From Eggerthellaceae bacterium (GTDB taxonomy: Bacteria > Actinomycetota > Coriobacteriia > Coriobacteriales > Eggerthellaceae), in NCBI GenBank assembly GCA_009782615.1, contig WRIS01000001.1, positions 124,001 through 188,000 of the forward strand: a stretch of 64,000 bases of DNA. The letters are read 5' to 3'. The notes beneath the pieces are model-generated. The model made no database searches. It was not told the origin of the DNA and saw only the letters and a program-made list of their open reading frames with translations. Numbering within the stretch: the first letter of the stretch is position 1; the number at the start of each line of letters is the position of its first letter. The position numbers and the translations under genes were made by a program. This document shows, piece by piece, positions 25,548-33,306 of the stretch.

Positions 25548-25645
25548 TTTCCTCGCCCGCAGACAGCAACGCCCGCAAGCAGCGTAGTTTCCTCGCCCGC
25601 CAACAGCAACGCCCCCAAGCCCGCAAGCCGCATAGTTTCACCACT
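25531..25645 (+). repeat. 40-bp tandem repeat overlapping a gene end
   Basis: Two 40-base copies, 25531-25570 and 25571-25610, begin GCCCGCAAGC(T/A)GCGTAGTTT and differ at only a few bases. A shorter, diverged third copy runs to about 25645. The first copy contains the stop codon (TAG 25545-25547) of the hydrolase gene, so the array duplicated a gene 3' end. Confidence 0.85.
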
Positions 25646-25736
25646 CGTCATCAAAAGAGCGTTCACGCCTTCCAGCCGCCTAAAGGCAAAGAATTCTTAC
25701 GCTTAGCCAACGCTTAAAGAAATTTTTCATGATTCT

Positions 25737-25763
25737 TTAGCACTCTTTGATAGGGGCTGCTAA
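25737..25763 (+). promoter_or_regulatory. CIRCE operator of hrcA
   Basis: TTAGCACTC, nine bases, GGCTGCTAA. The left arm is the exact CIRCE half-site; the right arm matches GAGTGCTAA at 7 of 9. It lies 46 bases before the hrcA start. CIRCE is the binding site of HrcA, so hrcA-dnaJ is probably self-regulated and heat-inducible. Confidence 0.85.
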
Positions 25764-25808
25764 AATGCTCCAAGAGTTTCGTTCACGAATAATTGCGAAA
25801 GGGAGCAG

Positions 25809-26816
25809 TTGCTTTCAGATAGACGACAAAGAGTCCTCAGTGCTCTTATCGAAGAATATATCGCCAACGCGTTGCCTGTCGGTTCGCGCACGCTTGTTGA
25901 GCGCTACCGCTTAGGCGTAAGCCCAGCAACGGTGCGCAACGAATTATCCGTGCTTGAAGATGCAGGCTATATCGTTTCTCCCCACACGTCAGCAGGGCGT
26001 ATTCCAACCGATACGGGCTATCGGGCATTTGTGGACGATTTGCTCACCTCGCCCCTTATTGGTGAATCAAACCCAAGCACCGATATGGTTCAAGAATTGC
26101 GCAACTCCGCCACCGAACTCGATTCGCTTCTCGAACAAACATCCTCAGCACTTTCCCGCTTGACCGATTGCCTTTCCATCGTGTTGGCGCCTTCGGTAAT
26201 CTCACAACACATCAAGCAACTTTCGCTGGTTTCCTTAAGCGATTATCAAGCCCTTATCATCGTGGTTACCGAAGACGGGCAGGTGCTCAACCGCCACATG
26301 GATTTCACCGAAGCGATTGATTGCGAAGAATTGGCTCACGTACAAAACCTCTTGAACCGTTTCTTTGCAGGCAAGTCGGTGCTCGATGTTAAGCAGGAAG
26401 CGGACAAAAGCCTTGTCGAAGCTTTGAAAAACCCGTTGGTGCAGCTGATTTTGGATGAAGTTATTGTCTGCTTGCAAGAAAACAGAGGCAACCGCGCACA
26501 TCGGCTAGGGGTCACCTCGCTTTTGCGCAAGCCCGAGTTTTCACGAGCAAGTTCGCTTCTTCCCATCATGCAGGTTTTAGAGGACGACACGGTTTTGTTC
26601 CACATCTTTGACGAAGGAGCCTATGGCAAAAATACGGTGGTCAAAATAGGCAGCGAAAACACACCTGAAGAACTTTCAGGGGTGTCGGTGGTTGCGGGGC
26701 AATACGGACGGGGCGAAGCAGGCGGCGTTGTGGCAGTTATCGGTCCGACCCGTATGGATTATTCAAAAGTTATTCAGGCAGTACGCGCAGCTCAACAGGT
26801 GCTGCAAGACATTTAA
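25809..26816 (+). CDS. hrcA: Heat-inducible transcription repressor HrcA
   Basis: Repressor that binds CIRCE and is refolded by GroEL. The 335-residue protein has an N-terminal winged helix (RRQRVLSALIEEYIANALPVGS, then VSPATVRNELSVLEDAGYI near residue 38, SPHTSAGRIPTDTGYRAFVD) and the HrcA C-terminal GAF-like domain ending VVAVIGPTRMDYSKVI. The start is TTG 25809 behind AAAGGGAG; no in-frame ATG exists near it. A CIRCE lies upstream and dnaJ follows after 67 bases of short AT-rich repeats. Confidence 0.96.
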   Translation: MLSDRRQRVLSALIEEYIANALPVGSRTLVERYRLGVSPATVRNELSVLEDAGYIVSPHTSAGRIPTDTGYRAFVDDLLTSPLIGESNPSTDMVQELRNSATELDSLLEQTSSALSRLTDCLSIVLAPSVISQHIKQLSLVSLSDYQALIIVVTEDGQVLNRHMDFTEAIDCEELAHVQNLLNRFFAGKSVLDVKQEADKSLVEALKNPLVQLILDEVIVCLQENRGNRAHRLGVTSLLRKPEFSRASSLLPIMQVLEDDTVLFHIFDEGAYGKNTVVKIGSENTPEELSGVSVVAGQYGRGEAGGVVAVIGPTRMDYSKVIQAVRAAQQVLQDI

Positions 26817-26828
26817 CAAGGATTTAGC

Positions 26829-26880
26829 ACGATACTTAAACAAGATATTTAAGGAAGATATTTAAGGAAGGTTCTTAGCA
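26829..26880 (+). repeat. 13-bp imperfect tandem repeat between hrcA and dnaJ
   Basis: AAGATATTTAAGG occurs exactly twice (26842-26854, 26855-26867), flanked by diverged units at 26829 and 26868. It fills most of the hrcA-dnaJ gap and includes the dnaJ ribosome-binding region. Confidence 0.75.
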
Positions 26881-26883
26881 CCC

Positions 26884-28011
26884 ATGGCGAAAGATTTGTA
26901 CGAAATTTTAGACGTAGATAAAACGGCATCCGACGATGAAATCAAAAAAGCATTCCGCAAACAGGCGCGCGAACTTCATCCTGATGTAAACAAGGCACCC
27001 GATGCAGAAGAGCGCTTCAAGGAACTCAACGAAGCCTACGACGTGTTAAGTGACCCTGGCAAGCGCACCCAATACGACCGCTTTGGCACCATTCCTGGTG
27101 CAACAGGTGGTGGCTATGGGGGCAGCTACGTTGACCTCGAAGATTTGTTTGGTGGCGGCTTTGGCATGGGAGACCTCTTTAGTTCGTTTTTTGGCGGAGG
27201 GGCTTCACGCGGAACCGTTCGCAAAGAAGGACGCGACATGGGAGTTGGTTTGCGCCTCACCCTTGAAGAAGTGGCAATGGGCGCGAAAAAGGAAATCGTG
27301 TATGACCGTTTGTCGCCCTGTCCCGATTGCGGCGGCGGAGGACTGGGGGAAAACGGGCGTGAGATAAGCTGTCCCGAATGCGGCGGGCAAGGGCGTGTTG
27401 TTACCGTTCAGCGCACGTTCCTCGGCGATATGCAAACGGCGACAACGTGTAAGGAATGTCGCGGAACAGGCAAGACGATAGAAAACCCCTGCCAAGAATG
27501 TGATGGACAGGGCAGAGTGCCCGACCGCCAGCGCGTGACCGTTGAAGTTCCTGTGGGTATCAAGGATTCCCAGCAGCTACGCTTAAATGGTTTCGGCGAA
27601 GCGGGAATGCAAGGTGCTGCTTCGGGCGATTTGATTGTGACGTGCAGAATCGTGCTCCATGAATTTTTCGAACGCGATGGCGACAATCTCCATGCGCGGG
27701 CGAATGTTTCGATTATGCAGGCAACGCTCGGTGCCCAGATTAGCGTTGATGGCATTTTCGAGGACGAAAAAGTAAGCGTGCGTATTCCTGAGGGATGCCA
27801 AAACGAACAGGTCGTGGTGGTGCGCGGTCACGGCATGCCTCGCTTCAAAAGTTCTTCACGTGGCGATATGTATGTTCACGTTAACGTAATCATTCCGACC
27901 AAGCTCACCAAATCTCAGCGCGAACTTCTCGAGCAGCTTGCCTCTGACATGGGCGAAAGCGTTTCTGAAGCACGAACGCCTCTACAAAAGCTGCGCGACG
28001 TTTTCAACTGA
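26884..28011 (+). CDS. dnaJ: Chaperone protein DnaJ
   Basis: Co-chaperone that stimulates DnaK. The 375-residue protein has a J domain with HPD at residues 32-34, a Gly/Phe-rich linker (about 75-120), a zinc domain with the four repeats [24 protein letters not shown] and CQECDGQG (about 142-215), and the C-terminal substrate-binding domains. Everything needed is present. The hrcA-dnaJ pairing matches the actinobacterial dnaJ2 arrangement; no dnaK or grpE is in this window, so a second dnaJ next to dnaK is likely elsewhere. Confidence 0.97.
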   Translation: MAKDLYEILDVDKTASDDEIKKAFRKQARELHPDVNKAPDAEERFKELNEAYDVLSDPGKRTQYDRFGTIPGATGGGYGGSYVDLEDLFGGGFGMGDLFSSFFGGGASRGTVRKEGRDMGVGLRLTLEEVAMGAKKEIVYDRLSPCPDCGGGGLGENGREISCPECGGQGRVVTVQRTFLGDMQTATTCKECRGTGKTIENPCQECDGQGRVPDRQRVTVEVPVGIKDSQQLRLNGFGEAGMQGAASGDLIVTCRIVLHEFFERDGDNLHARANVSIMQATLGAQISVDGIFEDEKVSVRIPEGCQNEQVVVVRGHGMPRFKSSSRGDMYVHVNVIIPTKLTKSQRELLEQLASDMGESVSEARTPLQKLRDVFN

Positions 28012-28030
28012 TGCGATTCGTGATTTCGCT

Positions 28031-28873
28031 ATGGCGCTGTACCGATTTTTTCTCGAAAACCAAGTCCTTGCAAACGAAGCCGAGGCGTGTTTTGCTCTGC
28101 GCCTCAGTGCAGAGGATTTCAAGCACGCGGGTGTTGTGCGCCTTGAAGCGGGCGAACACATCGGCGTTGTTGACGCGGCAGGGGATTATTTCGAATGCGA
28201 AGTTGTCCGTTTTTCGCTTGATGTGCTCGAAGTGCGCATCGTGGAACGGCTGCCCGCAGGAAAACCGCGCCCCACGGTGGTGCTCGTGCAAGGAATTGCC
28301 AAGGGCGACAAGATGGATCAAATCATCCGCCAAACCACCGAACTGGGGATTTCTGCTGTTGTGCCGTTTGCCGCCGAACGCTGTGTCGTAAAACTCGACG
28401 AAAAAAAACTCAGCTCCCGTGTGCAACGCTGGCGCTCGATTGCAAAAAGTGCTGCAATGCAAAGTGGGCAGCTACACATAGCTGAAGTTTCAGAACCGAA
28501 AAATCTCAAAGAGGCGTGTGCGTTTCTTGCTGGTGCAAGCGTCGTGCTTATTTTTTGGGAAGAAGCAAGCATGGGCGTGGGAAAGGGCGTTGGCAAGGGC
28601 GTGGGAAAGGGCGTTGGCAAGGACGTGGGCGTGGCCACTATTGCCGCCGCACTGGAGGCTGCCTTTGCGTCTTTGTTCCTCGAACCGTCCGATGCGCGCG
28701 TTGCTCTGGTGGTAGGTCCTGAAGGGGGCCTGACTAAAGGCGAAGTGGCAGCGCTTCTTGCGGCGAATCCGCGTGCGGCGACGCTTAGTTTGGGTGCGTC
28801 TATCTTGCGCAGCGAAACAGCTGCCGTGGTTGCTTCAGCACTCACCTTATATGAATTAGGCGAACTTCAGTGA
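28031..28873 (+). CDS. rsmE: 16S rRNA m3U1498 methyltransferase RsmE
   Basis: SPOUT methyltransferase for U1498 of 16S rRNA. The 280-residue protein has VVLVQGIAKGDKMDQIIRQTTELG near residue 83 and the knotted SAM site LVVGPEGGLTKGEV plus LGASILRSETAA near 225-265. Between these lies a stretch with GVGK four times (residues 182-197), encoded by 12-base repeats, in a region that is normally a short variable link. ATG 28031 gives a standard N-terminus (MALYRFFLEN). The stop overlaps the mtaB GTG by 4 bases. Confidence 0.93.
   Translation: MALYRFFLENQVLANEAEACFALRLSAEDFKHAGVVRLEAGEHIGVVDAAGDYFECEVVRFSLDVLEVRIVERLPAGKPRPTVVLVQGIAKGDKMDQIIRQTTELGISAVVPFAAERCVVKLDEKKLSSRVQRWRSIAKSAAMQSGQLHIAEVSEPKNLKEACAFLAGASVVLIFWEEASMGVGKGVGKGVGKGVGKDVGVATIAAALEAAFASLFLEPSDARVALVVGPEGGLTKGEVAALLAANPRAATLSLGASILRSETAAVVASALTLYELGELQ
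28574..28621 (+). repeat. 12-bp in-frame repeat inside rsmE
   Basis: GGCGTGGGAAAG and GGCGTTGGCAAG alternate, two copies each, giving a perfect 24-base unit twice. All encode GVGK. A fifth degenerate unit follows. The alternation shows that a 24-base segment duplicated most recently. Confidence 0.9.
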
Positions 28874-30087
28874 AGTTTTGCCTGGTAAACCTTGGGTGCA
28901 AGGTTAATCGGGTCGAATCCGATTCCTTGATTGCAACGTTTCTTGGTCTGGGGCACGCCTGCGTTTCTGTGCGCGACGCCGACTATATTGTTGTTAATAC
29001 CTGCACGGTCACGGGCGAAGCAGAAAAAAAGACCCGCAAGGCGGTGCGGCGAGCTTTGCGCGAAAACGCAACTGCTTCTGTTTTCGTCACGGGATGTGCG
29101 GCGGCGCTTGATGCGCAAACCTTCGAAGCCTTTGATGCGCGCGTTGTTGTCGAGCCTGACAAACGCTATCTTGTTGAAACAATCATCCAATGCTTTGGTG
29201 GCGGCGCAAACATGCCTGTTGTGCCTGCTGGGCCTGAGGGTGCATACGCGCAGCGGGTAGGGAAGGAATTTCCCACGCGGGTTGGCATCAAGATTCAAGA
29301 CGGCTGCGATGAAGTGTGCAGCTATTGCATTGTTCCTGCTGCTCGAGGCAAAGCGCGCAGCGTTTCGGCCCATGAAATCGAAACGGAAGTACTCGCCTGT
29401 GAAGCGGCGGGAGTCAAAGAACTGGTTCTTACGGGCATAAATTTAGGCTCGTATTGCTTTGAGGGCATGAACTTTACCGCGCTTTTGAAAAGGCTTCTTG
29501 AGGCGAGTGAGCATCTTCGCTTCAGAATATCGAGTATCGAACCGTGCGATGTTGATAAAGGTTTGATTGACTTGCTTGCTACTTCACAAGGCAGGGTTTG
29601 CCGCCATCTGCACCTGCCTCTTCAATCGGGCTCGACAAAAGTGTTAGGGGAAATGAATCGCCCCTATGACGCGCAAGCGTTTCTTGAAAAGGTTGCGATA
29701 CTCTATGAACGCGTGCCCACCTTGGCGCTTTCAACCGATGTCATCGTGGGTTTTCCTGGCGAAAGTGAAGCCGATTTTGAACAGACGCTCGCGCTGGTTG
29801 AGCATAGCCGTTTTTCGAAGGTGCATGTCTTTCCTTATTCAAAACGGGCACATACGCCTGCGGCAAAGCGTAGCGACCAAGTAGATCCGATTGTAAAAAA
29901 CGAACGGGTTGCGCGTCTGAGTGCCTTGGCGGATGCGCTTCGCAGTGCAGACTATGAGCGGCGCCGCGGAACAAGCGAAGCAGTACTGGTGGAAACAAAA
30001 GGGCAGGGGATGAGCGAAAGTTATCACCGCATCAAGGTCCCCGCCGATGCTATTCCTGGTTCCCTCATCACCCTCACTCTTCCGTAG
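28870..30087 (+). CDS. mtaB: tRNA t6A37 methylthiotransferase MtaB
   Basis: Radical SAM enzyme that converts t6A37 of tRNA to ms2t6A. The 405-residue protein has an N-terminal MTTase domain with cluster cysteines (LGCKVNRVES near residue 9, NTCTVTGEAEKK near 43, TGCAAAL near 77), the radical SAM motif CDEVCSYC near 145, LPLQSGS near 246, VGFPGE near 293, and a short TRAM-like end. MtaB is told from MiaB and RimO by CTVT and KTRKAVRRA. It starts at GTG, overlapping rsmE. Confidence 0.93.
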   Translation: MKFCLVNLGCKVNRVESDSLIATFLGLGHACVSVRDADYIVVNTCTVTGEAEKKTRKAVRRALRENATASVFVTGCAAALDAQTFEAFDARVVVEPDKRYLVETIIQCFGGGANMPVVPAGPEGAYAQRVGKEFPTRVGIKIQDGCDEVCSYCIVPAARGKARSVSAHEIETEVLACEAAGVKELVLTGINLGSYCFEGMNFTALLKRLLEASEHLRFRISSIEPCDVDKGLIDLLATSQGRVCRHLHLPLQSGSTKVLGEMNRPYDAQAFLEKVAILYERVPTLALSTDVIVGFPGESEADFEQTLALVEHSRFSKVHVFPYSKRAHTPAAKRSDQVDPIVKNERVARLSALADALRSADYERRRGTSEAVLVETKGQGMSESYHRIKVPADAIPGSLITLTLP

Positions 30088-30156
30088 CCGCGTCATTGCC
30101 GCACCCCACATCGTTTAAGGGCTTGGCTCGCAATCTTCATGTCGCTTTTCCAGAAA

Positions 30157-30172
30157 TGTTTCACGTGAAACA
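30157..30172. promoter_or_regulatory. parS site (ParB-binding centromere)
   Basis: TGTTTCACGTGAAACA, a perfect 16-base palindrome identical to the conserved bacterial parS consensus, extended by three further matching bases on each side (30154-30175). It lies between genes mtaB and phoH. In other bacteria such sites load ParB and SMC near the replication origin. Confidence 0.93.
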
Positions 30173-30196
30173 TTTGTACGTTTTTTGCCACACATC

Positions 30197-30228
30197 ATTG
30201 CTGCGCATCGCACGCGATACGCAGCAAT
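30197..30228. other. 32-bp near-perfect palindrome next to parS
   Basis: ATTGCTGCG, one mismatch, ATCGC, two-base loop, GCGAT, one mismatch, CGCAGCAAT. It is a 14-pair stem with a single C/A mismatch and lies 25 bases from parS. No T run follows on either strand, so it is not a standard terminator, though it could stop mtaB transcripts or bind a protein. Confidence 0.75.
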
Positions 30229-30282
30229 CCAGACAACAACGGAAAAGCCAACAACCCACATATTTTGCGCGGCGTTTTGCGG

Positions 30283-30288
30283 TAGAAT
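30283..30288 (+). promoter_or_regulatory. Candidate -10 of a leaderless phoH transcript
   Basis: TAGAAT ends 6 bases before the phoH ATG (30295). A start site at the usual distance would fall on or next to the A of ATG, giving mRNA without a leader. No ribosome-binding site is present. The -35 region (TTTTGC near 30263-30268) is poor. Confidence 0.45.
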
Positions 30289-30294
30289 GCATCT

Positions 30295-31287
30295 ATGACA
30301 GACGAGACACAAATTACCCTCACCGTACCGCAGCGGGTCGACATGACCTGTATCGTCGGACAATCAGATGAGATACTCCACCTCATAGAAGATTCTTTTG
30401 CGGCGCGCATTACCGTGCGCGGCAACATGATTGACTTGGTGGGAAGCCAACTCGAGGTTCAGTCGCTCACCGCGCTCTTTTCTGATTTGATAAAGATGCT
30501 CGAAGACGGCTCGCAGCCCAACTTCGAATACGTGCGCCACGCCATCGACCTTTTGCGCACGGCAGAATTTAGCCCCCAGGCTTTGCGCGAAGACATCCTG
30601 CTTACGTATCGCGGGCGCGCCATTCGTCCCAAAACTGCTGGTCAAAAGCGCTACGTTGACGCCATCCGAACAAACACTATCACCTTTGGCATCGGTCCTG
30701 CAGGTACAGGGAAAACCTATCTGGCAATGGCGATGGCGGTGGCAGCCCTTAAGCGCAAGGAAGTGGGACGCATCATTTTGACACGTCCGATTGTCGAAGC
30801 AGGGGAAAACCTCGGCTACCTACCAGGGACGCTTATCGAAAAGGTTGACCCGTATATCCGCCCCTTATACGATGCGCTTTTCGACATGACCGACATGGAA
30901 CGCGCAAGCCAGCTGATAGAAAGTGGCGTTATCGAAATAGCTCCCCTTGCCTTTATGCGCGGGCGCACCTTAAACGATAGCTTCATCATTTTGGACGAAG
31001 CACAAAACACCACACCCGAACAAATGAAGATGTTTCTTACACGCTTGGGCTTCGGTTCCAAAATCGTCATAACGGGGGATGCCACCCAGTTCGATCTTCC
31101 TCAGGGAAAATCGGGGCTTATGCAGGTGGAATCTATTCTGGGCGGTCTGCGTGACATCGCTTTTTGCAACTTCACGGGCAAAGATATCGTGCGCCATTCC
31201 TTGGTTGCTGCTATCGTTGCCGCCTACGACAAAGCCGAAAAAAGCAAGGCTGAAAAAGCAAAGTCGAAAGAGGGTAGAGCCACATGA
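30295..31287 (+). CDS. phoH: PhoH-like ATPase
   Basis: Cytoplasmic P-loop NTPase of the PhoH/PhoL group, linked to RNA metabolism and ribosome work with YbeY. The 330-residue protein has a KH-like N-terminus (FAARITVRGNMIDLVGS), Walker A FGIGPAGTGKTYLA near residue 132, RPIVEAGENLGYLPG near 163, and Walker B SFIILDEAQNTTPEQMKMFLTRLG near 227. The basic Lys/Ala tail overlaps ybeY by 4 bases. ATG 30295 has no ribosome-binding site but a -10 directly upstream. Confidence 0.95.
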   Translation: MTDETQITLTVPQRVDMTCIVGQSDEILHLIEDSFAARITVRGNMIDLVGSQLEVQSLTALFSDLIKMLEDGSQPNFEYVRHAIDLLRTAEFSPQALREDILLTYRGRAIRPKTAGQKRYVDAIRTNTITFGIGPAGTGKTYLAMAMAVAALKRKEVGRIILTRPIVEAGENLGYLPGTLIEKVDPYIRPLYDALFDMTDMERASQLIESGVIEIAPLAFMRGRTLNDSFIILDEAQNTTPEQMKMFLTRLGFGSKIVITGDATQFDLPQGKSGLMQVESILGGLRDIAFCNFTGKDIVRHSLVAAIVAAYDKAEKSKAEKAKSKEGRAT

Positions 31288-31799
31288 CGATATACCTCAA
31301 CTTTGAATATGGCGAAAAGGCTCTGCGCGACATGGCACTAAAACCTTTGGCAGCATACGTTCTCGCCAGCCAAAACGTGCCTGAAAATGCTCAGGTTTCT
31401 ATCACTTTTGTTTCAGATGAAACCATCGCGGCGATGAATGAAGAGTTTCGCGGCATTGCTGGACCAACCGATGTCTTGTCTTTCGAATGCGACGGTTCTG
31501 AAGTTTTTGATGCTTCCGAACATCCCGATGTGCCCGAACATCCTGACGTGCCGACCAAACATCCCGATGCGCCAAGTGAATCAGAAACGCCCCCGTATAT
31601 CTTGGGTGATGTGGTGATAGCACCTGATGTTGCCGCGCGCCAAGCAATAGCCTTTGACAGCACGTTCGAAGAAGAAATATCCCTTCTTATGGTACACGGC
31701 TTGCTCCATTTATGCGGCTTTGACCATGAAGAAGACGAAGAAGCACAGCGCATGGAAAAAGTGGAAGGAGAAATCCTTGAATCCTGGGCAAAACAATAA
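31284..31799 (+). CDS. ybeY: Endoribonuclease YbeY
   Basis: Zinc-dependent RNase needed for 16S rRNA 3' end maturation. The 171-residue protein has NEEFRGIAGPTDVLSFE near residue 52 and the metal motif HGLLHLCGFDH at 138-148. Between the strand after SFE and ILGDVVI there is an insert of about 30 residues with HPDVPE/HPDVPTK/HPDAPS (residues 80-98), absent from typical YbeY of about 150 residues. The start overlaps phoH by 4 bases, a conserved pair. Confidence 0.94.
   Translation: MTIYLNFEYGEKALRDMALKPLAAYVLASQNVPENAQVSITFVSDETIAAMNEEFRGIAGPTDVLSFECDGSEVFDASEHPDVPEHPDVPTKHPDAPSESETPPYILGDVVIAPDVAARQAIAFDSTFEEEISLLMVHGLLHLCGFDHEEDEEAQRMEKVEGEILESWAKQ
31521..31577 (+). repeat. In-frame HPD(V/A)P repeat inside ybeY
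   Basis: Three units (18, 21 and 18 bases) beginning CATCC(C/T)GA encode HPDVPE, HPDVPTK, HPDAPS. They lie in the variable loop before the second conserved strand. Confidence 0.8.
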
Positions 31800-32208
31800 T
31801 CCGCAGTTCGTCCGCAATGACGACGATAAACAAAAAGGGGTGCGCTTCACCCTAATTTCGGCGTTTCGTTGTGCGGGGGCGGGCCTCATCACCACCTTGA
31901 AAAGGCAGCGCAATGCCCGTATCCATCTGGCATTTGCCGTGGCTGCAGTGGTGCTCGGTTTGGCTTTGCGCATCGATTTTCTCGGCTGGCTTGCAATTAT
32001 TATCAGCATTGCGCTTGTCATCGGCGTTGAATGCATTAACACGGCAGTCGAAACCATCGTTGACCTGGTCTCTCCTGGATATCACGAACTTGCGAAAAAG
32101 GCGAAGGACAGCGCTGCCGCTGCCGTGTTGGTGGTCTCACTCAGTTCGTTGGTGGTTGCTGCTTTCGTTTACGGAAAAGCAATCCTTGACCTTATTGCGG
32201 GGGCTTAA
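31777..32208 (+). CDS. dgkA: Diacylglycerol/undecaprenol kinase
   Basis: Small membrane lipid kinase that phosphorylates undecaprenol or diacylglycerol. The 143-residue protein has three membrane helices (about 55-75, 77-98, 118-140) and the family motif ARIHLAFAVAAVV ... ECINTAVETIVDLVSP near residues 90-106. TTG 31777 is chosen because AAGGAG lies 6 bases upstream; it overlaps the end of ybeY by 23 bases. The longer frame upstream runs out of phase through ybeY. The order ybeY-dgkA-era is conserved in Gram-positives. Confidence 0.92.
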   Translation: MNPGQNNNPQFVRNDDDKQKGVRFTLISAFRCAGAGLITTLKRQRNARIHLAFAVAAVVLGLALRIDFLGWLAIIISIALVIGVECINTAVETIVDLVSPGYHELAKKAKDSAAAAVLVVSLSSLVVAAFVYGKAILDLIAGA

Positions 32209-32214
32209 GAAGCC

Positions 32215-33159
32215 TTGTCAGCAGAAGAACAAACCGCCGCAAAAGACCAAACCCTCGCCCCTGTTCATCATTCAGGCTTTGTGACCTTGGTTGGGCGCCC
32301 TAATGCAGGAAAATCTTCCCTGCTCAATGCCCTTTTGGGGAAAAAGGTTGCCATAACTTCAGATACCGCACAAACCACGCGCCACCGCTTTCGGGCGGTA
32401 CTTACGCGCGAGGACTATCAGCTTGTGGTGGTCGACACGCCAGGGCTTCACAAACCTCACGATACACTGGGGCAAGAACTCAACACCACGGCGCTCAAAT
32501 CCTTAGACGGAGTCGACGTGGTTGCCATGCTCATCGACGCTTCGAAAGAAGTAGGAACAGGGGATGAATGGGTCGCCGCGCAGCTCGAACGGGTGCAGGC
32601 AAACAAGGTTGCCGTGCTTTCGAAAATCGATTTGGTTGATGAAGAGGCGCTTGAAAAGCAACTTGATGCGGTGCGTGCCCTTGCGCCGTGGGATTCCATA
32701 ATCGCGCTTTCCGCGTTGACGGGGGACAATCTCGACACGTTTTTAGAAACCGTTGTGGCATTTTTGCCCGAAGGCCCCCGCTGGTTTCCGCAGGATATGG
32801 AAACCGATCAACCTCTTGAAGTGCTGGTGGCAGAGTTCATCCGCGAAAAAGTACTACAAAACTTCTACGATGAAATCCCTCACGCCATAGGCGTACTCAC
32901 CGAAGAAATGGACTACGACCAAAAAAAGGATATCTACCGCATATTCGCCAACATATTTGTAGAACGCGAAAGCCAAAAAGGTATGATTATTGGCAAGGGC
33001 GGCTCAGCGATTAAAGAAATCGGCACCAAAGCGCGCCTTGACCTTGAACAGCTTTTGGAATGTAAGGTGTTTTTGGAACTGAGGGTGAAGGTTCGCAAGA
33101 ACTGGCGGCGCGACTTAAACCAGATACAGCGCTTCGGTTACGGCGAATCCCGCGACTAG
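32215..33159 (+). CDS. era: GTPase Era
   Basis: GTPase that binds 16S rRNA 3' end during 30S assembly. The 314-residue protein has GRPNAGKSSLLNALLG near residue 27, the switch and G3 TTRHRF and DTPGLHKP near 75, a G4 given here as SKIDLV near 138, and a C-terminal KH domain with IIGKGGSAIKEIG near 265. It starts at TTG 32215, six bases after dgkA. The N-terminal 20 residues before the G domain are not conserved. Confidence 0.96.
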   Translation: MSAEEQTAAKDQTLAPVHHSGFVTLVGRPNAGKSSLLNALLGKKVAITSDTAQTTRHRFRAVLTREDYQLVVVDTPGLHKPHDTLGQELNTTALKSLDGVDVVAMLIDASKEVGTGDEWVAAQLERVQANKVAVLSKIDLVDEEALEKQLDAVRALAPWDSIIALSALTGDNLDTFLETVVAFLPEGPRWFPQDMETDQPLEVLVAEFIREKVLQNFYDEIPHAIGVLTEEMDYDQKKDIYRIFANIFVERESQKGMIIGKGGSAIKEIGTKARLDLEQLLECKVFLELRVKVRKNWRRDLNQIQRFGYGESRD

Positions 33160-33306
33160 CGAACAGAGCGTCGCATTGCTGCGAGGTTCGCAATGATAAA
33201 ATAGTCCCTCGTCATGTGCCTAATATAACAAATCTGAAATAGCACTGTGAAATTATTGCCGCTTCAGCTAAAATGTCTTGGATACTATTTTAGGGAGTTT
33301 TTACGC

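Noticed and set aside
33221-33233. TAATATAACAAAT shared with 50670-50682 as a common regulatory element
   Set aside because: An AT-rich 13-mer in two AT-rich gaps with no shared flanks; chance or simple -10 similarity is enough.
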